46,382 nt of DNA from Flavobacterium plurextorum (GCF_002217395.1 NZ_MUHD01000031.1:1-46382); one strand, 5' to 3'; positions 34,056 through 43,151 are shown, counted from the first letter of the stretch. Notes: a model not told the origin generated them from the sequence alone. A program made the numbers and translations.

Positions 34056-35069
34056 ATGGACGATATTAATACTCAAGAAACTGAAATCACCAATGAAAAT
34101 GTGAATTTTGAAGCCAGAATAAATCTAGCTCCGCTTTTAGAACATGTAAACGCGATTAAGAAAGAACTAGAAACCGTAATTGTTGGCCAGCATAAAATGG
34201 TCGATCAGCTTCTAGTTGCCATTTTATCAAACGGTCACGTTTTATTAGAAGGTGTTCCTGGAGTTGCGAAAACAATTACAGCGAAACTACTTTCAAAAAC
34301 ATTAAACATTGGCTTCAGCCGAATTCAGTTTACGCCCGATTTAATGCCTTCTGATATTCTGGGAACTTCTATTTTTAATTTGAAAAGCTCAGAATTTGAA
34401 TTTAAAAAAGGGCCGATTTTTTCTAATTTAATTCTGATTGACGAGATTAATCGTGCTCCAGCAAAAACTCAGGCCGCACTTTTTGAAGTTATGGAAGAAC
34501 GTCAGATTACAATTGATGGTTCTGCTTATCAATTAGAAACTCCGTTTTTAGTAATTGCCACCCAAAATCCAATTGAGCAAGAAGGAACATACCGTTTACC
34601 TGAAGCACAATTAGACCGTTTCTTGTTTAAAATCACGATTGATTATCCAAAATTAAACGAAGAAATTTTAATTATCCAGAGAGAACATTTCTTACAGGAT
34701 CATGGCAAATTAGAAGCTATTAAAACTATTCTTTCATCATCTGAAATAAACAATTATCAAGCTTTAGTAAAACAAATTAGAGTAGAGCAAAATTTATTAG
34801 AATACATTGCTAGAATCGTAGTTAACACTCGAGAAAATGCCTTTTTATATTTAGGAGCTTCGCCTCGTGCGTCTATTGCGATTTTGAATGCTTCGAAAGG
34901 ATTTGCTGCTATTCGCGGACGTGATTTTGTTACGCCCGAAGATATTAAAGAAGCGGCAATTCCGGTTTTACAACATCGTGTAATCGTAACTCCAGAGCGT
35001 GAAATGGAAGGAATTACAAGCTCTGAAATTATCAAACAAATTATCGAAACAGTAGAGATTCCGAGATAA
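34056..35069 (+). CDS. MoxR family AAA+ ATPase
   Basis: A 337-residue cytoplasmic ATPase. Walker A is GVPGVAKT (66-73), Walker B LILIDE (125-130), followed by INRAPAKTQAALFEVMEE and a sensor region ATQNPIEQEGTYRLPEAQLDRF, the exact MoxR hallmark. MoxR proteins are chaperone-like and act on the maturation of partner complexes, usually with a DUF58 or VWA protein; the DUF58 gene is next, 121 nt downstream. The N-terminal 28 residues are acidic and variable. Confidence 0.93.
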   Translation: MDDINTQETEITNENVNFEARINLAPLLEHVNAIKKELETVIVGQHKMVDQLLVAILSNGHVLLEGVPGVAKTITAKLLSKTLNIGFSRIQFTPDLMPSDILGTSIFNLKSSEFEFKKGPIFSNLILIDEINRAPAKTQAALFEVMEERQITIDGSAYQLETPFLVIATQNPIEQEGTYRLPEAQLDRFLFKITIDYPKLNEEILIIQREHFLQDHGKLEAIKTILSSSEINNYQALVKQIRVEQNLLEYIARIVVNTRENAFLYLGASPRASIAILNASKGFAAIRGRDFVTPEDIKEAAIPVLQHRVIVTPEREMEGITSSEIIKQIIETVEIPR

Positions 35070-35131
35070 AATGTTTAATGGTGAATTGTAAATGTGAATG
35101 AAGAAATATAAAATAACTTTTTTTTCAATTC

Positions 35132-35181
35132 TGTCGTGCTGAGCGAAGTCGAAGCAAACCTGAAACTTTAAACCTGAAACT
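35132..35181. repeat. two dispersed repeats between moxR-like and DUF58 genes
   Basis: GTCGTGCTGAGCGAAGTCGA (35132-35155) is of a type I recall as dispersed in flavobacteria. It is followed at 35156-35181 by a repeat of AAACCTGAAACT units (with TTTAAACC between) like those at 40744 and 43106. Such inserts can lower read-through into the DUF58 gene. Confidence 0.5.
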
Positions 35182-35190
35182 AAAAAAACA

Positions 35191-36522
35191 GTGAATTTTA
35201 TAAAAAGTCTATACCTGAATAATTTCTTTTTCTATGTGCTTTTGGGCATTATAGGATTATTTGTCTGTGCTTTTATTTTTCCAAATTTATACAATGCCGT
35301 ATGGTTTGTGTTTTTGATTCTATTCACTTTCTTAGCCCTTGATATTCTAATATTATATCTCACAAAAACTGGAATCGAAGCAGAAAGAATTACACCAGAA
35401 AAGCTTTCAAATGGAGATTTAAATCCTATCAATATTCAAATAAAAAACTATTATACCTTTCCTATTTTAGTTAAGATAATTGATGAAATTCCATTTCAAT
35501 TTCAAGTACGCGATTTTAAAATCGTAAAAAAAATCAAAGCTTCAGATCAAAAAGCAATTGGATATGATTTACGTCCAACCGAACGCGGTGAATATTATTT
35601 TGGCTACTTGAATATTTATGTTTCATCTCCTTTACGATTAATTTCCCGCCGATTTTCGTTTGCCAAAGATCAAATGGTTCCAACATATCCGTCGTATATT
35701 CAATTGAGAAAATACGATTTATTAGCGTTTTCTAATAATTTATATCAATACGGAATCAAAAAAATACGCCGAATTGGTCATACAATGGAGTTTGAACAAA
35801 TTAAAGAATATGTTCAAGGCGACGATCTTAGAACCATAAACTGGAAAGCTACAGCAAAGAAAAACACTTTGATGGTGAACCAATTTCAAGACGAAAAATC
35901 ACAATCGGTTTACATGGCAATTGATAAAGGGCGCGTGATGCAAATGCCTTTTAATGGATTAAGTTTATTAGATTATGCGATAAATTCGACTTTAGTTTTA
36001 TCCAATGTAATTCTGAAGAAACAAGATAAAGCGGGTCTTTTCGCTTTCTCTAAAAAAGTAGAAAACAGAGTTTTTGCGGAGAGAAGAGGTTCTCAAATGC
36101 AAAAGATACTCGAAACTTTATACAACATTAAAACTGATTTTTTCGAAAGTGATTACAGCAGATTGTATGTCGATATTAAGAAAAACATCAACCAAAGAAG
36201 CTTAATTATTCTGTACACCAATTTTGAAACTATGGACGGCTTAAATCGTCAATTACCATACTTAAAAGGAATTGCAAAAAGCCATTTATTGGTAGTTGTC
36301 TTTTTTCAGAATACAGAATTAAACGATATCATCAACAAAAAAACGGACACTATTCAAGAAGTTTACGATAAAGTTATTGCCGAAAAATTCATGTTCGAAA
36401 AACGCCTTATTGCAAACGAATTAAAGAAATACGGAATCCATTCCGTTTTAACTCAGCCTGAGAATCTGACTTTAGACGCCATTAATAAATATTTGGAAAT
36501 CAAGGCGCGAGGGATTTTGTAG
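35191..36522 (+). CDS. DUF58 domain protein
   Basis: A 443-residue protein starting at GTG (35191); the next in-frame ATG is far inside. Two membrane helices (12-30 and 35-56) are followed by a beta domain and the DUF58 core GDDLRTINWKATAKKNTLMV (about 210-229), where D and W belong to the family signature. A VWA-like fold with MAIDKGRVM (about 242-250) follows. It is paired with MoxR, as in most bacteria, and likely acts at the membrane in envelope or stress functions. The GTG start is inferred from the open frame and the helix position. Confidence 0.88.
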   Translation: MNFIKSLYLNNFFFYVLLGIIGLFVCAFIFPNLYNAVWFVFLILFTFLALDILILYLTKTGIEAERITPEKLSNGDLNPINIQIKNYYTFPILVKIIDEIPFQFQVRDFKIVKKIKASDQKAIGYDLRPTERGEYYFGYLNIYVSSPLRLISRRFSFAKDQMVPTYPSYIQLRKYDLLAFSNNLYQYGIKKIRRIGHTMEFEQIKEYVQGDDLRTINWKATAKKNTLMVNQFQDEKSQSVYMAIDKGRVMQMPFNGLSLLDYAINSTLVLSNVILKKQDKAGLFAFSKKVENRVFAERRGSQMQKILETLYNIKTDFFESDYSRLYVDIKKNINQRSLIILYTNFETMDGLNRQLPYLKGIAKSHLLVVVFFQNTELNDIINKKTDTIQEVYDKVIAEKFMFEKRLIANELKKYGIHSVLTQPENLTLDAINKYLEIKARGIL

Positions 36523-36558
36523 TAAATGATAAGGTAAATTGATTCAATAAATAGGCAG

Positions 36559-36972
36559 ATGAAAAAAAAATACGTTCCTTTTTTATCATTTTTATTACTT
36601 TTCCTTGTTGCAACTCCATTTGAATCAGGGCTCACAATTGAAAATTCAGGATGGAACACTGTTATTCCGTCAACATCTTATTTAGAAATAATTGTATGGA
36701 GCATACTTTTAGTAATCCTTATAACTTATTGGATAATACTTCGAAAAGAAAAAATAATTTCTTCTAAATTTTTTGCAGTACATTTTATTCTTTGCCTTCC
36801 TTTTGTATTTTATGCAAGATTTAATATGTTTATCAGCATGACAACTGCCGAAAATTCAAAAGATATTCTTGAATTCATCACATTACTTGACATTGCTGCT
36901 TATGCTTCACTTTTTCTTTTTTTATTAAGTCAAATAATCTTTATTATTTACATTATAAAAAACAAAAGATAA
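36559..36972 (+). CDS. small four-helix membrane protein, unknown
   Basis: A 137-residue hydrophobic protein with predicted helices near 5-22, 47-62, 74-92 and 112-133, the first possibly a signal anchor. No family is recognised. It follows the DUF58 gene by 36 nt on the same strand and is 62 nt before the phosphodiesterase start, so it may belong to the module transcript. Confidence 0.6.
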   Translation: MKKKYVPFLSFLLLFLVATPFESGLTIENSGWNTVIPSTSYLEIIVWSILLVILITYWIILRKEKIISSKFFAVHFILCLPFVFYARFNMFISMTTAENSKDILEFITLLDIAAYASLFLFLLSQIIFIIYIIKNKR

Positions 36973-37034
36973 TACAAATGTTTATTTTTAAAATCGTGAA
37001 TATTTCGACCTTTACAATTCAAAAAAACTATACT

Positions 37035-38120
37035 ATGAAAAAACTATTTTTAACCGCATTTGTTTTAATAAGCTTTATAGGCAGCGCACAAAAAACAGAA
37101 AACATTATTGTAATCACCACAGACGGCTTTAGATGGCAGGAAGTTTTTAAAGGACTGGATCCTGCAATTGCCAATGATAAAAAATTCAATCAAGGTGACA
37201 GCACATATATTTATAAAAATTACGCTGGTGCTGATTATGCTTCGTCTCGTAAAAAAATAATGCCTTTTTTCTGGTCGGAAATTGTTTCGAAAGGACAAAT
37301 TTATGGCAATCGTGATCTTGGCAACAAAGTCGATGTTGCAAATCCGTATTGGTTCAGTTACCCTGGATACAGCGAAATCATGACTGGAAATGTTGATCTT
37401 AAGGTAAATTCTAACAGTTACAAAGCTAATCCGAATGTAAATATTTTAGAGTATTTAAATCAGCAGCCAAAAATAAAAGGCAAAACTGCAGCTTTTGGAG
37501 CTTGGGATGCTTTTGATAGAATTTTAAACGAAGAACGAAGCGGTTTTCCAGTTATTTCGGCTTTCGATAATGTTGGAGGAAGTAAACCAACGGCAACTCA
37601 AAAATTATTGAACGATATGCGTAATAACTCGTACAAACCTTTTAATGAAGGTGAATGTCTAGATGTTTTTACACATTATCAAGCGATGAACGAACTAAAA
37701 ACCAATAAACCAAAAGTACTTTATGTTGCTTATGGCGAAACAGATGAATGGGCACATCACGGACAATACAAATCATATCTTGACGCTGCCAATCAAGTTG
37801 ATAAATGGATTAAAGAAATCTGGGATTTTGTACAAAATGATCCACAATACAAAAATAAAACAACCATTTTTATAACAGTCGATCATGGACGAGGCGACAA
37901 AATAAAAACGCAATGGACGGATCATGGTTCTGATATCGCTGGTGCATCACAAATTTGGTTTGCAGCGATGGGACCAGAAATTGCTCCAAAAGGTGAAATC
38001 AAAACAGAATCTCAAATTTATCAAAAACAGTTTGCTCAAACTATTGCCAAAATTATGGGCTACACTTTTAACGCAGATCATCCCGTAGATACTGAAGTTA
38101 AAGAAGTTTTTAAGAAATAA
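37035..38120 (+). CDS. secreted alkaline-phosphatase-superfamily phosphodiesterase
   Basis: The ATG at 37035 gives a signal peptide (1-19, ISFIGSAQ) and 361 residues in all. An upstream in-frame ATG at 36978 would place 19 residues before the signal and is rejected. The metal-binding motifs are VITTDGFRW (D30), the nucleophile region PGYSEIMTGN (about 110-119), GETDEWAHH, and TVDHGRGD with a following HGSD. This is the type I phosphodiesterase/sulfatase-like fold that cleaves phosphate or sulfate esters in the periplasm. The substrate is unknown. Confidence 0.88.
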   Translation: MKKLFLTAFVLISFIGSAQKTENIIVITTDGFRWQEVFKGLDPAIANDKKFNQGDSTYIYKNYAGADYASSRKKIMPFFWSEIVSKGQIYGNRDLGNKVDVANPYWFSYPGYSEIMTGNVDLKVNSNSYKANPNVNILEYLNQQPKIKGKTAAFGAWDAFDRILNEERSGFPVISAFDNVGGSKPTATQKLLNDMRNNSYKPFNEGECLDVFTHYQAMNELKTNKPKVLYVAYGETDEWAHHGQYKSYLDAANQVDKWIKEIWDFVQNDPQYKNKTTIFITVDHGRGDKIKTQWTDHGSDIAGASQIWFAAMGPEIAPKGEIKTESQIYQKQFAQTIAKIMGYTFNADHPVDTEVKEVFKK

Positions 38121-38131
38121 TCTGTTTTTTT

Positions 38132-38229
38132 AGCCACTCCCGATAGCTATCGAGATTCACGAATTTACACGATTTTTTTACCAGTGATAAATAAAATTTA
38201 TTTCGTGTAAATTCGTGAAATTCGTGGCT
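38132..38229. repeat. 98-bp inverted repeat with nested GATAGCTATC palindrome
   Basis: AGCCAC plus ATTCACGAATTTACACGA (38155-38172) faces TCGTGTAAATTCGTGAAATTCGTGGCT (38203-38229). The left arm is split by the palindromic module TCCCGATAGCTATCGAGA (38138-38155). T-tracts lie on both sides, so it can also end transcription of the phosphodiesterase gene. Confidence 0.65.
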
Positions 38230-38252
38230 ATTTTTTTTATTTCATCTTACTA

Positions 38253-38331
38253 CTTTGAACCTTTGCAACTTTGAACCTCTTTTAAAAAAAACTCAGTACC
38301 TTTGAACCTTTGCAACTTTGAGCCTTTAAAA
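38253..38331 (+). repeat. CTTTGnAn octamer arrays before the TrmH-family gene
   Basis: Block 1: CTTTGAAC, CTTTGCAA, CTTTGAAC (38253-38276). Block 2: CTCAGTAC, CTTTGAAC, CTTTGCAA, CTTTGAGC, CTTTAAAA (38292-38331). Two A bases then precede the ATG at 38334. TACCTTTG (38297-38304) is an exact -7 promoter consensus inside the array. Confidence 0.75.
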
Positions 38332-38333
38332 AA

Positions 38334-39125
38334 ATGAAACAAATTACTTCAGTACAAAATCCGTTTATAAAATCGCTTGTTTTATTACAAGAAAAAGCAA
38401 AAGCCCGAAAGCAAACCGGAACATTTTTGATTGAAGGACAACGCGAAATTTCACTTGCTATAAAAGGCGGTTTTGAAATCGAAACGGTTTTATTTTTACC
38501 TGAATTAGTTACAGAAAATCAAATTCATGAACTAGTTTCTAAATCGGTTCAATTGATCGAAATCAATAAAGAAGTTTACCAAAAACTAGCGTATCGAGAT
38601 ACAACCGAAGGCATTTTGGCAGTAGCCAAAACCAAATCTTTAAAACTTTCTGATCTAAAATTATCAGACAACCCTTTAATTTTAGTGGCCGAATCTCCTG
38701 AAAAACCAGGAAACATTGGTGCACTTTTACGTACTGCAGACGCCGCAAATTTAGACGCCGTATTAATTGCAAATCCAAAAAGCGATTTGTACAATCCAAA
38801 TATAGTACGTTCCAGCGTTGGCTGCTTATTTACCAATCAAATTGCCACAGGAACTACGGAAGAAATCATTGCTTTTTTGAAAGAAAAAAAGATCGATTTT
38901 TACTGTGCTACGTTACAAAATTCAACTTCTTATCATACCCAAAATTTTACAACTCCAACCGCTTTAGTTGTCGGTACAGAAGCCACAGGACTAACGCAGG
39001 ACTGGCGTGATGCAGCAACACAAAATATCATTATCCCAATGCAGGGCGAAATAGATAGTATGAATGTTTCTGTAGCCGCCGCGATTTTAATTTTTGAAGC
39101 CAAACGCCAAAGAGGATTTAACTAA
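38334..39125 (+). CDS. TrmH/SpoU family RNA 2'-O-methyltransferase (RlmB-like)
   Basis: A 263-residue SPOUT enzyme that methylates a ribose in rRNA or tRNA with SAM. The three SPOUT motifs are present: SPEKPGNIGALLRTADAA (motif 1, with the catalytic Arg), VVGTEATGL (motif 2) and IPMQGEIDSMNVSVAAAI (motif 3). An N-terminal substrate-binding domain of about 95 residues (ITSVQNPFIKSLVLLQ) is typical of RlmB and similar proteins. It starts two bases after an octamer repeat array and is followed at 14 nt by the serine hydrolase gene. Confidence 0.92.
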   Translation: MKQITSVQNPFIKSLVLLQEKAKARKQTGTFLIEGQREISLAIKGGFEIETVLFLPELVTENQIHELVSKSVQLIEINKEVYQKLAYRDTTEGILAVAKTKSLKLSDLKLSDNPLILVAESPEKPGNIGALLRTADAANLDAVLIANPKSDLYNPNIVRSSVGCLFTNQIATGTTEEIIAFLKEKKIDFYCATLQNSTSYHTQNFTTPTALVVGTEATGLTQDWRDAATQNIIIPMQGEIDSMNVSVAAAILIFEAKRQRGFN

Positions 39126-39139
39126 AAAAACTTTCCATC

Positions 39140-40678
39140 ATGAATTACAAATTATCACTTTTAGCATTATTATTTAGCTTTTCTGTTTCAGCACAAATAA
39201 CCAATCAAGAAGTAGATGACTTGGTAAATCGCACCATAAAAACTTTTGATGTTCCGGGAATTGCAGTTGCAATTGTAAAAGATGGAAAAGTAGTTTTATC
39301 CAAAGGATATGGCGTAAAATCAGTTTTAACACAACAAAAAGTAGATGGAAATACGTTGTTTGGAATTGCTTCAAACAGTAAAGCTTTTACATCTGCGGCA
39401 TTAGCAATGCTGGTTGACGAAGGTAAAATAAAATGGGACGATAAAGTAATTACTTATCTTCCAGATTTTAAAATGTATGATGATTTTGTAACTCGCGAAT
39501 TTACAATCCGTGATTTATTAACACACAGAAGCGGACTTGGTCTTGGCGCAGGCGATTTGATGATTTGGCCTGACGGAAGCGATTTTAAAGCTCAAGATAT
39601 TATTCATAATTTACGATATTTAAAGCCTGTTTCGAGTTTTAGAACAAAATACGATTACGACAATTTAATGTATATAATTGCGGGCGAAATTGTACATGTA
39701 GTAAGCAAACAAACTTGGGCTGATTTTGTTGAAGAACGAATCATGAAACCATTAGAAATGACCAATAGTGTCGCATCGGTAAAACGTTTAAAAGACACTA
39801 CAAACGTAATTACGCCACACGTTCCTATTGGCGGGAAATTAAAAACGATAAAACGTTACGAAAATCAGATTTTTGACGGTGCTGCAGGAATTTATTCGAG
39901 TGTAAATGATATGAGTAAATGGGCAATTCTGCAAATCAATAACGGAAAATACGGCGACAATAAACAGTTGTTTTCAGAAAAAGAACATGACGAAATGTGG
40001 CAGTTACAAACTATAATTCCAACCAAAACCAGACCTCCTTACAATACTCATTTTAACGGATATGGTTTAGGCTGGTTTTTAAGTGACGTAAAAGGATACA
40101 AACAAGTTTCACATACTGGAGGTTTGGAAGGAAATGTTACACAAACGACTCTAATTCCAGAATTAGGATTAGGGATTATTGTTTTAACCAACCAGCAATC
40201 TGGAGCTGCATTCAGCGCCATTACAAATACAATTAAAGACAGTTATTTAGGCATAAAATCTGATGATTATGTTACGGTTTACAGTAACCGAATGAAAGCC
40301 AGCGAAGAATCTGCAGATAAAGTTGCAGACGAAGTTTGGGCTGTTGTTGCAAAAAATAAAAAAGACAAACTAAAAGTTGATTTTACAAAAATTATTGGCA
40401 CTTACAAAGACAACTGGTTTGGCGAAATAACGATTACAGAGAAAAAAGGAAAACTGTATTTTGCTTCAAAACGTTCTCCGCAGCTTGCTGGTGAAGTTTT
40501 TTTCTATAAAGATGGTAATTATGTTGTAAAATGGAATAATGCCTTTTTTCATGCAGATGCTCATTTGCTTTTCAAATATGATGAAAACGGAAATGTGGTT
40601 AACTTAAAAATGCTTCCAATTTCTGATCTGACTGATTTTAGTTATGATTTTCAAGATTTAGATTTTTCTAAAAAGTAG
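39140..40678 (+). CDS. periplasmic serine hydrolase (class C beta-lactamase fold)
   Basis: A 512-residue protein with a signal peptide (1-19, FSFSVSAQ). SxxK is S78-N-S-K81, the Tyr of the YxN motif is Y173-D-N175, and the third motif is HTGG (325-328). This matches the beta-lactamase/D-aminopeptidase family (pfam Beta-lactamase). The C-terminal 110 residues (about 395-505) resemble the DUF3471-type beta domain. These enzymes cleave D-amino acid or ester bonds; a true beta-lactamase role is unlikely. Its 3' end runs into a repeat-rich gap. Confidence 0.92.
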   Translation: MNYKLSLLALLFSFSVSAQITNQEVDDLVNRTIKTFDVPGIAVAIVKDGKVVLSKGYGVKSVLTQQKVDGNTLFGIASNSKAFTSAALAMLVDEGKIKWDDKVITYLPDFKMYDDFVTREFTIRDLLTHRSGLGLGAGDLMIWPDGSDFKAQDIIHNLRYLKPVSSFRTKYDYDNLMYIIAGEIVHVVSKQTWADFVEERIMKPLEMTNSVASVKRLKDTTNVITPHVPIGGKLKTIKRYENQIFDGAAGIYSSVNDMSKWAILQINNGKYGDNKQLFSEKEHDEMWQLQTIIPTKTRPPYNTHFNGYGLGWFLSDVKGYKQVSHTGGLEGNVTQTTLIPELGLGIIVLTNQQSGAAFSAITNTIKDSYLGIKSDDYVTVYSNRMKASEESADKVADEVWAVVAKNKKDKLKVDFTKIIGTYKDNWFGEITITEKKGKLYFASKRSPQLAGEVFFYKDGNYVVKWNNAFFHADAHLLFKYDENGNVVNLKMLPISDLTDFSYDFQDLDFSKK

Positions 40679-40768
40679 TTTCAAGTTTCAGGTTTCAGGT
40701 TTCAGGTTTCTCATTGAAAACTTAAGGTATAAACAATCAGCAAAAACTTGAAACTTTAAACTTGAAAC
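40678..40768. repeat. inverted pair of GTTTCAGGTTTCA repeats
   Basis: Seven-base units (GTTTCAG/GTTTCAA) at 40678-40712 face AAACTTGAAACTTTAAACTTG (40744-40768), with the arms about 80% complementary. A 40-nt segment separates them. The right arm belongs to the AAACnTGAAAC family at 35156 and 43106. Confidence 0.6.
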
Positions 40769-40854
40769 AAAATAATTTCATTCCAAAATCAACACTCTAT
40801 TCCCTTGTGTATATTCTTTTTTTTTCCTATTTTTAGTACTTGAACCATGCCGTT

Positions 40855-43077
40855 ATGATAGAAATAGATACAGAAAAAGAAAACAAAGCGATTGCGCAGG
40901 AATACAAAGAATTACTCCGAATTAGTTATCAGACTTTATCGCCCACTGATAAAAAACTAATTAGAAAGGCTTTTGACGTTGCTGTAGATGCTCACAAAGA
41001 GCAAAGACGCAAATCTGGAGAAGCGTATATCTTTCATCCTATTGCAGTTGCAAAAATTGTTGCCTCAGAAATTGGTCTGGGAGCAACTTCTATTGCCGCG
41101 GCTTTATTACACGATGTGGTCGAAGATACGCCAATGACTGTAGAAGATATTGAGCGATTATTCAATCCAAAAGTAGCACAGTTAGTTGAAGGCTTAACAA
41201 AAATTTCATTAGTTCAAAAAGATCTAAATGCGTCAATGCAGGCAGAGAATTTTAGAAAAATGATCTTAACGCTGAATGATGATGTACGTGTTATTTTGAT
41301 TAAGCTGGCAGATCGTTTGCACAATATGCAGACAATGGATTCGATGGCGGAATATAAACAGACTAAAATCGCCTCGGAAACGCTTTATATTTATGCTCCT
41401 CTCGCCCATCGCTTAGGACTTTATAATATTAAAACTAAATTGGAAGATTTAGGTTTAAAATATACAGAACCTGCGGTTTACAATGATATTGTAAGCAAAA
41501 TTAGAGAAACTAAGGAAGAGCAAGATGCTTACATCAAAGATATTTCGGATGTTTTGAAGAAATCTTTAGATGCTGAGAATGTTGATTACATTATAAAAGG
41601 CCGTCCAAAATCAATTTATTCGATTCGTCGAAAAATGCGTGCACAAAATGTAAGTTTTGATGAAGTTTATGACAAGTTTGCGTTGCGAATTGTTTATAAA
41701 TCAGATCCGCATGATGAAAAATTTATCGCTTGGAAGATTTACTCGATTGTAACAGATCATTATAGACCAAGTCCAAGTCGTTTGCGCGACTGGATTTCAT
41801 CGCCAAAATCAACAGGTTACGAAGCACTTCACATTACCGTTATGGGACCAAAAGGCCGCTGGGTCGAAGTTCAAGTACGAAGTGAGCGTATGGATGAAAT
41901 TGCCGAAAAAGGATATGCGGCGCATTACAAATATAAAAACGGTGCAACCGAGGAAAGTGGTTTAGATACTTGGCTGAATTTACTACGCGAAGCGCTAGAA
42001 AATCAAGAAACCAATGCGGTTGATTTTGTTGAGGATTTCAAAATGAATTTATATTCTAAAGAAATCTTCGTGTTTACTCCAAAAGGAGAAATCAAATCAC
42101 TGCCAAAAGGTGCGACATCGCTTGATTTTGCATTCAGTATTCACTCTGAAATTGGAATTAAAACAAGAGGAACTCGTGTAAACGGTCGTTTAGTTCCTTT
42201 AAATCACGAACTTAAAAGCGGTGACCAGGTTGAAGTTATAACTTCAGCAAACCAAAAACCAACGGTAAACTGGCTTGAGTATGTAACAACTTCGCGAGCA
42301 AAAAACAAGATTAAAAACGTTCTAAACGAGAACACCAAAAAAATTGCCGAAGAAGGAAAAGAATTACTTACCAGAAAACTAAAACATTTAAAAATTACGC
42401 TTAACGAGCAAACTACAAATGAGTTAGTTAACTTTTTTAAATTAAAAACAAGCTTAGATTTATTTTATCGCGTTGGAATTGGCGCTATAGAAAATCAACA
42501 GTTAAAAGATTACGCTGCACAAAAAAGCAATACGTTTATTAATTTCTTTAAAAATAAAATTAAAAGAAATAAAGACACTACCGCTTCAGAGGATATACAC
42601 AAACCTGTTATCAGCAGTAATTACGACATGCTGGTTTTTGGAACTGAGCATGACAAATTAGATTATAAGCTGTCACAATGCTGCAATCCTATTCCGGGCG
42701 ACGACGTTTTTGGTTTTGTAACGATCAACGAAGGAATCAAAGTGCATAAAAAAGACTGCCCAAATGCTATTGGAATGCAGTCTAATTATGCTTACCGAAT
42801 TATGAGCGCCAAATGGATCGATTCTTCTCAAGAAGAGTTTAAAGCGATTATTAATATTACAGGAATGGATGTTTTAGGACTTACCAATCAATTGACTCGT
42901 GTAATTTCAAACAATATGAGCGTTAATATTCAGAGTATTTCACTGAGTACAGATGCGGGAATTTTTCACGGGCAGATTGCGGTTATTGTTCAAAACAATA
43001 CTATTTTGAAAAAAATGATCAATGCAATTAAGAAAATTGACGGTGTCGACAAGGTTACGAGAGAGTATAGAACCTAA
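40855..43077 (+). CDS. spoT: bifunctional (p)ppGpp synthetase/hydrolase (Rel/SpoT)
   Basis: A 740-residue enzyme of the stringent response that makes and degrades (p)ppGpp. The hydrolase HD domain has H61 (FHP) and HDVVEDT (86-92), followed by LADRLHNMQTMD, so hydrolysis is intact. The synthetase domain runs about 225-345, with the TGS domain (EIFVFTPKGEIKSLPKGAT), then a Cys-rich region (CCNPIPGD), and a C-terminal ACT domain (about 665-740). The ATG at 40855 is chosen over a TTG at 40840, since the family starts just before an acidic N-terminus. The gene is followed by a Fur-type regulator. Confidence 0.95.
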   Translation: MIEIDTEKENKAIAQEYKELLRISYQTLSPTDKKLIRKAFDVAVDAHKEQRRKSGEAYIFHPIAVAKIVASEIGLGATSIAAALLHDVVEDTPMTVEDIERLFNPKVAQLVEGLTKISLVQKDLNASMQAENFRKMILTLNDDVRVILIKLADRLHNMQTMDSMAEYKQTKIASETLYIYAPLAHRLGLYNIKTKLEDLGLKYTEPAVYNDIVSKIRETKEEQDAYIKDISDVLKKSLDAENVDYIIKGRPKSIYSIRRKMRAQNVSFDEVYDKFALRIVYKSDPHDEKFIAWKIYSIVTDHYRPSPSRLRDWISSPKSTGYEALHITVMGPKGRWVEVQVRSERMDEIAEKGYAAHYKYKNGATEESGLDTWLNLLREALENQETNAVDFVEDFKMNLYSKEIFVFTPKGEIKSLPKGATSLDFAFSIHSEIGIKTRGTRVNGRLVPLNHELKSGDQVEVITSANQKPTVNWLEYVTTSRAKNKIKNVLNENTKKIAEEGKELLTRKLKHLKITLNEQTTNELVNFFKLKTSLDLFYRVGIGAIENQQLKDYAAQKSNTFINFFKNKIKRNKDTTASEDIHKPVISSNYDMLVFGTEHDKLDYKLSQCCNPIPGDDVFGFVTINEGIKVHKKDCPNAIGMQSNYAYRIMSAKWIDSSQEEFKAIINITGMDVLGLTNQLTRVISNNMSVNIQSISLSTDAGIFHGQIAVIVQNNTILKKMINAIKKIDGVDKVTREYRT

Positions 43078-43105
43078 CTTTTTAGGGAAACTATAAGAAT
43101 TTTGT

Positions 43106-43131
43106 AACGAAACTTTAAACCCGAAACTTTT
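43106..43131. repeat. AAACnTGAAAC-family repeat between spoT and fur
   Basis: AACGAAACTTTAAACCCGAAAC is a degenerate copy of the sequence at 35156-35181 and 40744-40768, again just upstream of a plus-strand gene. Confidence 0.45.
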
Positions 43132-43151
43132 ATTCATTAAAAATAAAAAAT

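Noticed and set aside
38563..38836. Two minus-strand open frames inside the TrmH-family gene
   Set aside because: They overlap the SPOUT motifs of the plus-strand gene and show no independent support.
39140..40678. Antibiotic-resistance beta-lactamase
   Set aside because: The serine-hydrolase motifs are shared by many peptidases and esterases, and the C-terminal extension is unlike class C beta-lactamases.
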